This document shows, piece after piece, positions 44,223-55,724 of a stretch of DNA of 64,000 nucleotides. The notes beneath the pieces were generated by a model that was not told the origin of the DNA, made no database searches, and saw only the letters and a list, made by a program, of their open reading frames with translations. The stretch's first letter is position 1. The number at the start of each line of letters is the position of its first letter. Position numbers and translations under genes: made by a program. This DNA is from CAVPDG01 sp963702535 (GTDB taxonomy: Bacteria > Chloroflexota > Anaerolineae > Anaerolineales > UBA4823), in contig CAVPDG010000024.1 in NCBI GenBank assembly GCA_963702535.1, positions 372,001-436,000 of the forward strand, given 5' to 3'.

Positions 44223-46580
44223 ATGTCACTAAAAGAATATCAACCTGGAACTGCCTTCAACGGCGTCCTCGGGCGAACGTACGATACATCTGAACAAGCC
44301 TGGCCCGAGCCGAAGCGCGCCAAAGCAGGCGCCCCCAACGTGCTGTTCATCGTCCTGGATGATGTCGGTTTTGGGCAGCTGGGCTGCTACGGCAGTCCGA
44401 TTAAAACCCCCAATATGGACGCCCTGGCGGAAAACGGCGTGCGCTTCAACAATATGCACACCACGGCGTTGTGCTCGCCTACCCGCTCCTGCATCCTGAC
44501 CGGGCGCAACCACCACTCCAACGCCATGGCGTGCATCACCGAAGGCTCCACCGGCTTCCCCGGTTACAACGCCAATATCCCCTTCGAGAACGGTTTCCTC
44601 TCGGAGATCCTGCTCGAAAAAGGCTACAGCACCTATGCCGTCGGCAAATGGCACCTCACCCCCGCCGACCAGATCTCGGCAGCCGGTCCGTATGACCGCT
44701 GGCCCCTGGGACGCGGCTTCGAGCGTTTCTACGGCTTCCTGGGCGGCGAGACCCACCAGTACTACCCCGATCTGGTTTATGACAACCACCAGGTGGAGCC
44801 CCCTAAAAAGCCCGAAGAGGGCTATCACCTCACCGAAGACCTGGTGGATAAGGCGATCAGCTTCGTCGCCGACGCCAAGCAGGTGGCGCCTGATAAACCC
44901 TTCTTCATGTATTTTTGCCCTGGCGCCATGCACGCGCCCCACCACGTGCGCAAGGAATGGTCCGATAAGTATAAAGGGCAGTTCGACGAGGGCTGGGATG
45001 TCTACCGCGAAAAGACCTTCGCCCGGCAGAAAGAGATGGGGCATCGTCCCTGCGGATGCGGAGCTTTCCCGGCATGACCCCGATGTTGCCCAATGGGATA
45101 CGCTTTCGGCAGACGAGAGGAGGCTGTACGCCCACATGATGGAGGTCTTTGCCGGTTTCATGGAGCATACCGATTACCATCTGGGACGCCTGTTTGACTT
45201 CCTGAAATCGATCGGCGAGTTTGAAAACACGGTGATCATGTTGATTTCCGACAACGGCGCCAGCTCCGAGGGCGGACCGACCGGCTCGGTCAACGAAAAT
45301 CTGTTCTTCAACAATGTCAAAGAAGATCTGGCGAACGAACCTGGCGCACATCGACGAGCTCGGCGATCCAACCACCTTCAACCATTATGCCTGGGGCTGG
45401 ACCTGGGCAGGCGATACGCCTTTCCGCCGCTGGAAGCGTGAAACTTACCGGGGCGGCATCTGTGATCCCTTCATCGTGCACTTCCCCAAGGGCTTGAAAG
45501 CCAGGGGTGAGGTGCGCACCCAATATGCGCATGCCATCGACATGCTGCCCACGGTGCTGGATCTGGTGGGGATTGAGCCGCCCGCCAGCATCAAAGGCGT
45601 CACACAAGCTCCCATCGAGGGCGTCAGCTTCGCCCACGCGCTCGACAATGCCCAGGCGGAGAGCAAGCGCCATACCCAGTACTTTGAAATGCTCGGGCAC
45701 CGCTCCGTTTATCACAATGGCTGGCGGGCGGTCTGCCCCTGGCCCGGTCCATCGTTCACCGAGGCGGGTACCGGCTTTGGCGACCCGATCCCGGCTGAAA
45801 AATTGACCGAGCTGGACGCTACTAGCTGGGAGCTCTACCATGTGGACGAGGATTTTGCCGAGAACCATAACATCGCCGAAGGGAACCGCGCCAAGCTGAT
45901 CGAGATGATCGCTACCTGGTATGTTGAGGCAGGCAAATACCACGTCCTGCCGGTGGACGGGCGCGGTATGCCGCGCATGCTTGACGAACGCCCCCAGATC
46001 ACCAAGGACCGCACGCATTACACCTTCTACCCGCACACGCAGGCTGTGCCCTATAATGCCGGTCCGCGATTGCTCAACCGCACGCACAGCATCACTGCAG
46101 ACGTGGAAATCCCCGCGGGAGGCGCGCAAGGCGCCCTGGTTTCTTTTGGCGGGGTGGATGGCGGTTATGCAGTGTATGTAATGGACGACAAGCTACAGTA
46201 TGTTCAAAATTACGTAGCCCGTGACTACCTGCATGTAGCCAGCACGATTCCGGTGCCATCCGGGCGTCATGAATTGCGCTTCGAGTTCGAGGTGACCGGC
46301 GCGCCGGACTTTGCCCACGGCAAGGGCACGCCGGGTCGCGCCCAGCTTGTACATCGACGGCAAGCTTGCCGGTCAGGCGGATTTCCCCCATACCACGCCT
46401 TTCAGCCTGGGGCTGACGGGAGGGATCACCGTCGGCGCCGATCCTGGCGCGCCGGTCGCGCCCTTTTACGAGACACCCTTCGAATTCACCGGTACGATCC
46501 ACAGCGTGACGTTTGACGTCAGTGGAGATGTGATCCAGGATAGTGAAGCGGAGATGCGCATGATTATGGCGCGGCAATGA
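44223..46580 (+). CDS. Large arylsulfatase with a C-terminal beta-sandwich
   Basis: A sulfatase of about 785 residues. The metal pair is in FIVLDDVGFGQLGCYG (D46, D47). The formylglycine site is C84 in canonical C-S-P-T-R, followed by SCILTGRNHHS. Then come GKWHL, HAPHHVRKEW, LISDNGASSEGG and a long insertion before RGGICDPFIVHFPKG. The last 200 residues (from HSITADVEIPAGGAQGALVSFGG) form a lectin-like sandwich, as in the large mycobacterial AtsD-type sulfatases. Frame shifts lie near 45040, 45330 and 46350. A GAGGAGG ribosome site precedes the ATG, and no signal peptide is seen. It probably shares the maturase at 34771 with the first sulfatase. Confidence 0.88.
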
Positions 46581-46605
46581 AATTGGCGCAATAGTAAATA
46601 ATGCA

Positions 46606-46634
46606 GGGGTGCTGTCGTTGAATGGCAGCACCCC
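46606..46634 (+). terminator. Hairpin after the large sulfatase gene
   Basis: GGGGTGCTGTC pairs with GGCAGCACCCC (one T-G pair) over a seven-base loop, 26 bases past the stop codon. No T-tract follows. Confidence 0.6.
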
Positions 46635-46660
46635 GATAAAGGTCAAGAAAAAGGAGGAAA

Positions 46661-48058
46661 ATGAGTACGGAAAAATTAACCACACCGATTGGCGATTTTG
46701 AATTTGTGCTGGATGGGTATCCCACCAAAGAGACCGCCCAAAAACTGTTCGATGCGCTTGATTTTCAGCGCGCCTGCCAGGCTTACCTGGACTTTATGCC
46801 GGCAATGTCGATGTATTCATTGCTGGAGGGGCAGGAGAAAGGATTTGGGTGTAAGGAATGTTCTGATCTTGCTGTGGCCGCTGATTTGCTGGATGCAACA
46901 CCCTATTTATTGACCGGCAATACAGAAAGCGTTTATTTTGCCGGCAATGTTGACCTCAAGAAAGATGGCCCGACGGTGGTTGAAATCCCCCCGCAGGTTT
47001 TGGGGATGGCCAACGATGCCTATTTCCGCTATATTGTCGATTTTGGCATGGTGGGTCCGGATCAGGGGCAAGGGGGCAAATATCTGCTGCTGCCGCCGGA
47101 TTATGAGGGCGAAGCGCCCGAAGGGTATTTCATCGCCCGTTCGCGCACCTATAAAGTGTGGATCATGGCGCGTGCCGGCCAACAAATCAGCGGGATGGGC
47201 GAACAGGCGATCCAATGGTATGGCGATCATTGTGCAGTCTATCCATTAAAAGATGGCCCCAGAAAACCCAATATCATCAACGTCAGCGGTATGTCGGCAG
47301 ATGGCACCCACCCCAATGATTTCCAGTACTTTGTCAATCTGGACAAGATGGTTCAATACGAACCCACCGAAGCCTTCAACAAGGAACAGTTGGGGCTGTT
47401 AAGAGCGCTGGGCATCGAGAAGGGCAAGCAGTTTGACCCCGATGAGCGCATGCGGAAGATTCTCGATACCGCCGCCAAAACGGGTTTTGGCATGGCCCGG
47501 GCGATTGCCTATCAATCGCGCGAACCGGAAGCGAAAGTATACCCGGATCGCAATTGGGAGTATATCTTTGTGGGCGGCAGCTATGAATTCTTGAAGAACG
47601 GCGTTCGCAACCTGGATGCCCGGACGCTCTTCCACTTCACCGCCATTTGTGTGACCCCATCCATGGTCAACAAAAATGTGGGCGCCGGGTCTCAGTATAT
47701 GAGCGCCTATGTTGATGCTCATGGTGATTACTTGGATGGCAGCCAAACCTACAAGCTTCACCTACCACCGAATATTCCCGTTAACAACTTCTGGTCGGTG
47801 ACGTTATATGATCCCAAGACGCGCTCGCTGCTGCAAAATGGCATGACCAAGCCCAGCGTCAGTGGCTTTGACGGGCCTGAACAGAATGATGACGGTTCTT
47901 ACGATGTCTTCTTTGGTCCGGAAGCACCCGCTGGAAAAGAAAAGAACTGGGTCAAAACCGTTCCCGGTAAGGGTTGGTTTACATACATTCGCCTGTACGG
48001 GCCGTTGGAGGCTTTCTTTGAGCAAACCTGGAAACCGGATGATATTGTGAAGTTGTAA
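46661..48058 (+). CDS. DUF1254/DUF1214 domain protein
   Basis: An intact frame of 465 residues, starting at an ATG after AAGGAGG. The N-terminal half matches the DUF1254 pattern (AYLDFMPAMSMYSLLEG, LLTGNTESVYFAGNVDL, VEIPPQVLGMANDAYFRYIVDFG). The C-terminal half matches DUF1214 (YMSAYVDAHGDYLDGSQTYKLHLPP, NNFWSVTLYDPKTRSLLQ and a closing WFTYIRLYGPLEAFF). Proteins of this type are common in bacteria; their function is not established. No signal peptide is seen. Unlike most neighbours it has no frame shift. Confidence 0.88.
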   Translation: MSTEKLTTPIGDFEFVLDGYPTKETAQKLFDALDFQRACQAYLDFMPAMSMYSLLEGQEKGFGCKECSDLAVAADLLDATPYLLTGNTESVYFAGNVDLKKDGPTVVEIPPQVLGMANDAYFRYIVDFGMVGPDQGQGGKYLLLPPDYEGEAPEGYFIARSRTYKVWIMARAGQQISGMGEQAIQWYGDHCAVYPLKDGPRKPNIINVSGMSADGTHPNDFQYFVNLDKMVQYEPTEAFNKEQLGLLRALGIEKGKQFDPDERMRKILDTAAKTGFGMARAIAYQSREPEAKVYPDRNWEYIFVGGSYEFLKNGVRNLDARTLFHFTAICVTPSMVNKNVGAGSQYMSAYVDAHGDYLDGSQTYKLHLPPNIPVNNFWSVTLYDPKTRSLLQNGMTKPSVSGFDGPEQNDDGSYDVFFGPEAPAGKEKNWVKTVPGKGWFTYIRLYGPLEAFFEQTWKPDDIVKL

Positions 48059-48090
48059 GCGACTGAAGCTTTCTCCGTCAGGGCAGCGAA

Positions 48091-49346
48091 ATGACTATCC
48101 TATCGAGCGAACCAGCAGTAGATGCGAAGCAGGCTTTCGCCAGCCTGCGCAGGCTGCGGATTAGCGTGCTGCTCGTCTCCTTGCCCTCGGCATGCTGCAA
48201 CTCGGCTTGCCGCTCGTCGCTCGCGAGATGGGGGCAAGCGCACTTGTAACCGGTGGGCTTTTATCCATCTCCGCGTTGATCCTGGTTGCAGTACAGCCCA
48301 TCGTCGGGCTTGGGCTGGACCGTTTCGGGCGGCGGTCTTTTTTGATCGTGGGCTTGCTGGGTTACGCCTTCTCAAACGCCATCTTCGCCTTGGCATCTGG
48401 CATTGCCAGCCTGTTCCTTGCCCAGATCGCCCAGGGCATCGGGGCAGGACTGATGTGGCTGGCTGCCCTGGCTGTCGTGTCCGATCTGTCATCTGCCGGC
48501 TCGCGCGGCCAGGAATATGGAGGGATCGAAGAGATGTCCATCCGCGGTATCCTGCTCGGGACACTGGCCGGCTTCGCCATGTTTCATCTACTGAGCCGTG
48601 ACGCCCTTGGCGGGTTATCGCTCGTGACCAGTTGGCGCATACTCTTCCTCGGGTTCAGCGCGGCTTCATTGCTCGCGGCTGCCATTGTATGGCGCGGGAT
48701 TCCCGAATCTCTTCAGCGTGGCACTGACCGCCCGCATACGACATCTGCCGGTCTCAAAGATCAACCCGCTCAGTTGTCTAAGAAATGGCGTCTCTCCAGC
48801 CAGTTGAGCATTGTGCTTGGGATCGTGATCCTGACAACCGGCGCTGGCGGGCTCATCAGCCCAATTCTGGTCAAATACCTGAATGACAACATCTCGACAA
48901 ACCTGTTTGGCATTGCGCTTGCCTTTTTACCGGCAGCATTGGCGGGGGCGGTGCTGCCTTCGCGACTGGGCGGGTTGAGCGACCGTATCGGGCGGCGCCC
49001 ACCGTTGATCGGCGCGCTGCTCATCGGGTGCATCGCTACGCTGGCTATCCCCTTCGTACAGTCGCTCTGGCCCCTGGCGCTGCTGTGGGCGTTCGAGGCT
49101 GTCGCCTTCGCAGCCGCGATACCCGCCGAGGAGGCGCTGGTCGTCGACCTCTCGGGCGGTGAGCGGCTGGGCGTGGTGTTGGGCTTCTATACGGCTGCTG
49201 CCGGCCTGGGAGCGGTGATGGGTCCCCTGCTGGGCGGTTGGCTGTTCGACCGCTTCGCTGCGCTGAGCGTGTTCGTCGTCGCTGCGTTGCTGATGGCGCT
49301 CGGAGCCGTATTGATTTTGCTATTGGTGCGCGAGCCGTCGCGCTGA
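48091..49346 (+). CDS. MFS transporter (12-helix type)
   Basis: The ATG at 48091 opens the protein (MTILSSEPAVDAKQAFASLRRLRISVLLVSL). A frame shift at about 48180 leads into GMLQLGLPLVAREMGASALVTGG. The signature after helix 2 is PIVGLGLDRFGRRSFLIVGLLGY. A matching half-way repeat (RLGGLSDRIGRRPPLIGALLIG) confirms a 12-helix major-facilitator protein of about 418 residues. The substrate is unknown. It follows the DUF1254 gene by 32 bases with no ribosome site as strong as its neighbours'. Confidence 0.85.
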
Positions 49347-49373
49347 AAAGTTGACTGAGTGACAGCCGAGATA

Positions 49374-49533
49374 TGGACCGGTTATTCCAGCTTATCGCCC
49401 TGCACACTGAGCGACTTAGCGCCAAGCTGGGCTTCCGCCTTCCACCTATCCTGGTGCGAGGCATCTACATCGTCGCAAGAGTTCACAGAAAGCCCTGATC
49501 GAACTGCAGCAGCGGCTAAACCTGATTCCGTGA
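49374..49533 (+). CDS. Possible small protein of about 52 residues, frame-shifted
   Basis: An ATG at 49374 opens MDRLFQLIALHTERLSAKLG, followed by FRLPPILVRGIYIVA. One base later another frame continues plausibly as SQKALIELQQRLNLIP to a stop at 49533. Together they would give a small basic, amphipathic protein. No family is recognised, and the case rests only on the smooth join; it may not be a gene. Confidence 0.25.
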
Positions 49534-49591
49534 GAATGCATCTGATTTTGAATTTTGGAAAAAGAGTCCATATTGATAAGGAGAAAAAACC

Positions 49592-50413
49592 ATGTCAGCC
49601 GTAAAACTCCATGAAACTAAATTCTCCAATTGGTTTTATCCAAATGGAGAATCTATACTACACAAACCACTGTTTGGAACATTCGTTATCCTATTTACCC
49701 TGCTCGTCTTGTTCGCCAACGCCGCCCCGGCGCAGGCTTCTACCTGTGGCGATACCGTGACCGTCCAGCGGGGCGATACTCTCTCGAAAATCGCCGCCCG
49801 CTGCGGCGTGACGGTGAACGGGATTCTGCGCGCCAACCCGGGAATTACCAATCCCAACCTGATCCATCCGGGGCAAGTCATCATCTTACCCGGTGCAACT
49901 CTGCCTAACGATACCAACACTGACTATTATTATGTGCAGAATGGGGATACGCTAAAACGCATTGCCAGGAAGTTCAACACCAGCGTTGATGAGCTGCTCA
50001 GGCTCAACCCGCAAATCAGTAACCCTGACCGGATTTATGCCGGGCAGAGACTGGTGGTTCCTCATCGCTCTCCAGGCTCAGGGGGTGGTAGCGGGGGAAC
50101 AAACGTCCCTGGCAGCACACAGGTTTATGTTGTCCAGCGTGGCGATACACTCAAAGGCATCGCCCGTCAATTCGGGACAACAACGGCGGTGCTTCTCCAG
50201 CTTAACCCGAACATTACCAATCCTAACCTCATTCACGTAGGTCAGCGCATCATTGTTCCTGTTCCGTCGAACACATACACCGTCCAGCGTGGCGACACCT
50301 TGGGAGAGATTGCCAAGCGCTTCGACACCTCGGTATCCGCTCTATTGAGACTCAATCCACAAATCACCGACCCTCATTTGATCTTCCCGGGACAGGTCAT
50401 TCGCATCCGCTAG
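49592..50413 (+). CDS. Secreted protein with four LysM domains
   Basis: A basic start and one hydrophobic helix (residues 26-48, ending APAQAS) export the protein. Four LysM domains follow (about 53-99, 110-157, 177-223 and 229-273), each with the (V/Y)(V/Q)(Q/N)xGDTLxxIAxxF pattern and a closing PGQ or xGQ strand. A Gly/Ser-rich linker separates the second and third. LysM domains bind N-acetylglucosamine polymers such as peptidoglycan. No catalytic domain is attached, so the 273-residue protein probably acts as a wall-binding adaptor. The frame is intact. Confidence 0.93.
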   Translation: MSAVKLHETKFSNWFYPNGESILHKPLFGTFVILFTLLVLFANAAPAQASTCGDTVTVQRGDTLSKIAARCGVTVNGILRANPGITNPNLIHPGQVIILPGATLPNDTNTDYYYVQNGDTLKRIARKFNTSVDELLRLNPQISNPDRIYAGQRLVVPHRSPGSGGGSGGTNVPGSTQVYVVQRGDTLKGIARQFGTTTAVLLQLNPNITNPNLIHVGQRIIVPVPSNTYTVQRGDTLGEIAKRFDTSVSALLRLNPQITDPHLIFPGQVIRIR

Positions 50414-50559
50414 GCGTCTGTTGAGCCCGCCGCGGGGCTTGCTCACTTCCCCCAGCAGGCTCTTCTTAATCTCGTCTCGATGCTCGTTGAAAAACCGCCT
50501 GTCGTCGAAAAGGTGATGTTCACCATTAGAAAAGATCGTCAAAAGCAGGAGACATTCGG

Positions 50560-53102
50560 ATGATGAATAACTCTAAACAAGCAGGAATTACACTCGCCGC
50601 CCAAACAGATCAATTTTCGGTTGCTCCGGGGAATAAGCTGGAGATTCCACTCATCATGACCAACGAAGGGAGCAAACCAGACCAGGTTCGCCTCTCCGTG
50701 GAGGGGATCCCCCTTGTCTGGGTATCTGCCGAGCAGCAAGTAATCCTGCTCCAGCCGGGTGAGCAAGCCCAGGTTGTGCTGAACGTGCACCCACCACAGC
50801 CGCCGGAGGCGCGCGCCGGGCGCTACCGCTTGTTGCTGCGCCTCACCAGCACGCTCGATCCGGCTCGCAGCGTTGAGGCGACCGTCAATCTCACCATCGC
50901 CGCCTACGAAGCCAAGGGGCGGGTCGGCGTACTGCTGGAAGTCCTTGCAGTACCCGGCAGTTCCGGGCGAGCAGCTCACCATCCCGGTGACGCTGGTCAA
51001 TCAGGGCCTGGCTCCAGATACCTTCCAGTTGGGGCAATCCGGCTTGCCGCAGAGCTGGGTCGCCAGCCTGACCCCGGCGCTGCGCCTGGATGCCGGCGAA
51101 GAGACCACCGTCTTCCTGGCGGTCCAGCCGCCGCGCCTGCCTGAAGCGCGCGCCGGGCGCACCCCCTTCACCATCCTGGTCTCCAGCCAGGCGGCGCCCG
51201 ATCAAAGTGTCAGCATCGACTGCACGCTCACCGTCGCCGCGTTCATCGAGTTCAAGAGCTTCCTGGAGGCGGAGCAGCCGGATCAATCCCAGCCCGCCCG
51301 CGTGCGGGTTCAGAACAGCTCGAATATACCGGTGAGCTTCAGGCTGACCTGGAGCAGCCCGGAAGATGCGGTGACCTTCGAGCCGCCGGAGCCGCAGCAG
51401 ATCAACGTCGCCCCCGGCGAGTCAGGCAGGTGTGGATTACACCGCTCGTCCCGCCAGGCGCCCGTGGTTGGGGGGCGAGAAGCGCTTGCCCTACTCCGTC
51501 ACCGTTCAGGCTTCCGATGGGCAGACCCACAAGCTGGATTCCGACCTGCTCACCCAGGGGCGGGTACCCGCCTGGGCGGCGATCGTTGGCGGGTTGGCGC
51601 TGTTGCTCGTCTGCCTGTTTCTTGCCGGGCTTGTATTGTTGCCCGGGTTGCGCCGGACCTCTGCCCCAACCGCCACCCTCACGCCCACTTTTACGGCGGT
51701 TGCCCCGCTCCCACTGCAACGCTATCCCGTGTCGACCAGCGAGCGCTGTTGGTGGAGCGCACCTGGTACCTGGCGGCGTATAACGACCAGCGCAGCAGCC
51801 CGGGTGTGCAGGAAGCCTTTACCCTCTTCAACCCCAATGGCACGCTGATCGGTTACACCGGCTGCAAAGACCTGAGCGCCAATTACCAGACGAATTACAA
51901 CCAGATCACCATCACCGGCATCAACCTGGGTCCCGGGACCTGCCCCGACGCGACCCTGCAGGAGCAGGAAGGGGCGATGGTGGCGATCCTGCGCGCTGCC
52001 CGCAGCTATACTGTCGCCGATACCGTTCTGCAGATCGCCGGCGACGCCGGCTTCTTGAGCTACTCGCTCACCCCGCTCGACCGCCCCGCAGGCGTCACAC
52101 CGCCGCAGGCGGCGATCCAGGTGGTGCCGCAAGCGCAGGTCGGTCAGGTCGTCGTCTTCGACGGCTCAGCCTCCAGCGGGCAGGCGCCATTGGTCGCCTG
52201 GAACTGGGACTTCGGCGATGGCGCCACCGCCAGCGGCGTGGTCGTGCAGCATACCTATACCACGGCGGGGACTTTCACCGTGCGCCTCACCGTGACCGAC
52301 CAGCGCAATCAAACCGGGACCACCACCACGCCGCTGCACATCCTGGCATTACCCACGCCGACCCTCACGCCAACCGCTCCGCCGCCCACGGCAACACCTC
52401 CGCTGCCCACGCTGCCACCGCAGCAGCCCACCTACACGCCAGCGCCGACGGCGGAACCACCCACCGCCACGCCAGAGCCGCCGCCCGCTCCTGTCCCGCC
52501 GGTCGCCAGCATCAGCGGTCCGGGACAGGGCTACATCGGCGAGCCGGTGCGCTTCGACGCCTCCGCCTCCCAGCCGGGCAGCAGCCCGATCACCTCTTAT
52601 AGCTGGAGCCTGGGCAATGGCGTCGATCTACCCGCCTCTGCGCAATCCAGCATCTCTGCCACCTACAATCGCGCTGGAAGCTATGAGGTGACGGTCTTTG
52701 TCAACGACGCCGAAGGATTGAGCAGTTTTGCCACCACCCGCATCCGGATCGACGCCCGCCTGGATACCAGCGTGTGGACGCTGGCGATCGCTGAATGCCC
52801 AACCGCTGCTGCCTGGCACGGCGATTACGCTGCAGTTCAAGGACGGCGAGCTTGCCGGCTTTGCCGGCTGCAATACCTATACCGGGAGATACACGGCTGA
52901 GCTGGCGGAAGATGGCGCTTACACGATCACCCTCGGTCCGCTGACCACCAGCCGTCTCGCCTGCCCGCGGGAGATCATGGATCAGGAGCAAGCCTACCTG
53001 GCTTGGTTGCAAGAGGCAAACCGGGCGACGGTTCAGGAGAACCGCATTGTCCTGGACTCGCCCTCCGGCAACCTGGAATTCTACCTGGTCGAGGAGGATT
53101 GA
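50560..53102 (+). CDS. Membrane-anchored protein with CARDB/NEW3-like, META and PKD domains
   Basis: Two or three CARDB/NEW3-like beta domains open the protein (FSVAPGNKLEIPLIMTNEG; VPGEQLTIPVTLVNQGLAPD; a third around 51260-51420). A basic stretch and one membrane helix follow (AIVGGLALLLVCLFLAGLVLLPG, about 51580-51650). Outside the helix come a META domain (LVERTWYLAAYNDQ, YTGCKDLSANY), a PKD domain (FDGSASSGQAPLVAWNWDFG), a Pro/Thr-rich stretch, a second PKD domain and a last META domain (FAGCNTYTGRY). Frame shifts lie near 50945, 51425, 51700-51745 and 52795. At about 845 residues it is a surface-binding mosaic. Having META domains at both ends of the PKD pair is unusual. Confidence 0.75.
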
Positions 53103-53104
53103 CC

Positions 53105-53827
53105 ATGCTGCCCGCCAATGCCAGGCGCCGGAGCAAACCCATCAATGGATTCTTGGAGAGCCTGATCGATCCCATCGATTGGCTCTCCGAGACGACCTTC
53201 AGCATCTTCATCTTCCTGACCTTCACGCTGGCGTTCTGGGTTATCGGTCTATCCGGCGTTCCGAAGGAGACCATCACGCCGGAGGAGGTGAACGAGCTGC
53301 TGATTGGCGCGTTGGGCGCCGTGGTTGCCTGGGGGTTGATCGATGGTATCATGTACGCGTTATTTGCGGTTTTCGAGCGGGGCGAGAGGCACCGCCTGCT
53401 GGATGACGTTCAGGCTGCCAGGACAAACGAGGAGGCGATGGAGATCATCGCAGACGACATGGACTACTTGCTCGAGCCCATCGTTGGCGAAGAAGAGCGC
53501 AAGGCGCTTTATGGAAATATCCTCACCCATTTGCAGAAGAGCAAGCCGCGCAAAGTGTCGGCTTGAAACGCGAGGATATTACCGTTGTGCTGGCGCATGT
53601 CCTGGTAGCCATCCTGGCGGTTATCCCCTCCACTATCCCGTTTCTAGTGCTGCGCTACGACTTTGCCCTGGCGTCTTCGCATCTCGATCATCGTGTCTTT
53701 CGTCATGCTCTTCATCGCTGGTTTCCGTTGGGGAAGCTACACCGGAGCCAGCCCGTGGAAAACCGGTTTGCTGTTGATGTCTGTGGCGGTTGCTCTTGTG
53801 GTGGTCGCCCTCCTCCTGGGTGGTTAG
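53105..53827 (+). CDS. VIT-family-like membrane protein
   Basis: The first part (MLPANARRRSKPINGFLESLIDPIDWLSETTFSIFIFLT and then LIGALGAVVAWGLIDGIMYAL) and the second part (AILAVIPSTIPFLVLRYDFALA, MLFIAGFRWGSYTGASPWKTGLL) are in different frames. Together they match the five-helix, VIT1/CCC1-related membrane proteins common in bacteria. Breaks lie at about 53560 and 53680. VIT proteins carry iron or manganese, but this subgroup lacks the metal-binding segment between helices, so transport is uncertain. It starts three bases after the META/PKD gene and is likely cotranscribed. Confidence 0.7.
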
Positions 53828-53865
53828 CCTGCGATAACCTGGGTCCATTGCTCGAGGTGAAATCT

Positions 53866-55692
53866 ATGCTCAGAAATATGCGAAAATCCTTCCTGCTTTT
53901 TACCTTATCTTTCCTGCTGGTGGGTTGCTCGTCTCCGGCTGTGCAACCGACCGGGACGCCAATCAAGACGCCCGTTGTCACGCCGTCCCTCGAAGCGACC
54001 GCAACCAGCCCGGCGGCTACCGCAACCAGCCCGGCAGCTAGCGCAACCAGTCCGGCGACTACCGCTACAGAGCCGGCAGCCCTGCCGGCTGCGGTGGAAT
54101 ACAATCTGGGCGATACCACGATCACCCAATCGATGTTTCCGGAGGATAGCCGCTTCCACAACATGCCGGTGCGCCTGAACGGCATCATCGCTGTGCCGCA
54201 AGGCGCTGGCGCGCCTTACCCGGTTGTCGTCATCCTGCACGGCAACCACCCCGGCTGCCCCGTGCCTGAAGGCGATACGGTCGACCGCTGGCCCTGTGAC
54301 CCAGAAGTGGAGCGAGCCAACTACCGTGGCTTCGATTTCCTCGTAAGCCAATTAGCTGCTCAGGGTTACGTTGCCCTCTCGCTTAATATCAATGCCGAGA
54401 ACACCTTCGGCTTTGGCGAGCCGGTGCCCATCGAGCGGCTGGGGCAATTGGTAGATTTGCACCTGCAAGCCCTGGCAGCCGCCTCGAGCGGGGGCGAGAA
54501 CAAGTTTGGGGTGGACCTGCAAGACCGCGTCGATCTGAGCCGCCTGGCGTTCATCGGTCACTCGCAGGGGGGAGAGGGCGCTTACTGGCTCACCGAAAAA
54601 GTCGGCGCTGGATATGCCCGATAGTTTTATTAAAAATGGTTATGGTCCGGCGTATGGCATCTTGATGGTAGCGCCCTCGGCAAATTGGGGCGGTGCGAGA
54701 GGCGCGCGCCTGCCACTGGCGGTGATCTTGCCCGCGTGTGACAACGATGTGCTCAACCAGGAAGGGCAGCTCTTCTATGAGATTAGCCGGCTTGATCCGG
54801 AAAAGATCTCGTGGGCTTCATCCGTCTGGCTGGAGCATGCCAACCACAATTACTTCAACAGCACACTGCGAGATGAGGCCGTCGGGCGCCCCGGCAGACC
54901 TGACTGCGACCCGCTGCTGCAGCCGGAAGCGCAGCGCGATTTTCTCAGCGCTTATGCAATCGACTTCCTATCCCAGGTCTTCAACCAGGATCAGGAAGCA
55001 CTCGCTCGCCTGGGCATGCAGCTCCAGGAGCAGGCGCCTTCTGAGCTCTACGGGCTGTCCGCCCGGGTTGCTTCCCTGGCGCCCGCTTACGACCGCCTGC
55101 GCTTGCTGCTGCCCGCCAGCGCCGCCGAGCAGCAGACCAACCTGGCGGGTGGGAGCGTGACCGCTGAGGGCGTCACTACTTTTTACTGCGAGGAGGGCTA
55201 TTACACGCCCACGGTGAAGCCCGGCAGCGAGCCGTGCAAACGCGTCAACCTGGTTATCCCGGGCAATCCTGCCATGCTCGTCGTCTCCTGGGAGCAAAGC
55301 GGCGCTGCCTTGCGCTTCTCGCTGCCCGAGGCGAGTGACCTGAGCCAGTTTTCATCCCTCAGCCTGCGCGCCGCCCTGGATCCGCTGTCGCCCCTGAATA
55401 AAGCTGGCGCTTACCAGGCTTTCACAATTCAACTGGTCGATCAGCAGGGAAATACCGCCTACGTGCACACGCGGCCGATGAGCCCGCGCTGCAATTCCCA
55501 GTTGGAGAAAAAGAGGAGAATGATACTTTTGAAGGGGGATGGTTTACGGGCCGCGTTCCCATGACCTCGATCCGCATACCCCTGGACGATTTCAGCGGCG
55601 TTGACCTGTCAACGATCCGTGAGGTGACGCTGCTCTTCGACCAGGCGCCAAGCGGCTCGCTCTTCCTGGGCGATCTTGAAGCGGTGAGGTGA
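53866..55692 (+). CDS. Alpha/beta-hydrolase lipoprotein
   Basis: A lipobox start (LLFTLSFLLVGC) and a run of Ala/Thr/Ser repeats (ATSPA repeated) act as a spacer. The hydrolase part then has VVVILHGNHPGCP (oxyanion turn), a nucleophile in G-H-S-Q-G-G (about 54555-54575) and, after a frame shift at 54612, an ILPACDNDV segment that should hold the catalytic Asp and WLEHANHNYFN that should hold the His. A beta-sandwich follows (LRFSLPEASDLSQFSSLSLR), and after a second shift near 55495 it ends with GSLFLGDLEAVR. It is probably a surface esterase or cutinase-like enzyme of about 608 residues. It is convergent with the LacI gene, with 32 bases between. Confidence 0.8.
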
Positions 55693-55724
55693 GTGGGTGT
55701 TTTTGGGATATAAGCCAAATACTC

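Noticed and set aside
53105..53827. Two separate small membrane proteins
   Set aside because: The two frames abut and together match one VIT-like family in order and length, so a frame break in one gene is more likely.
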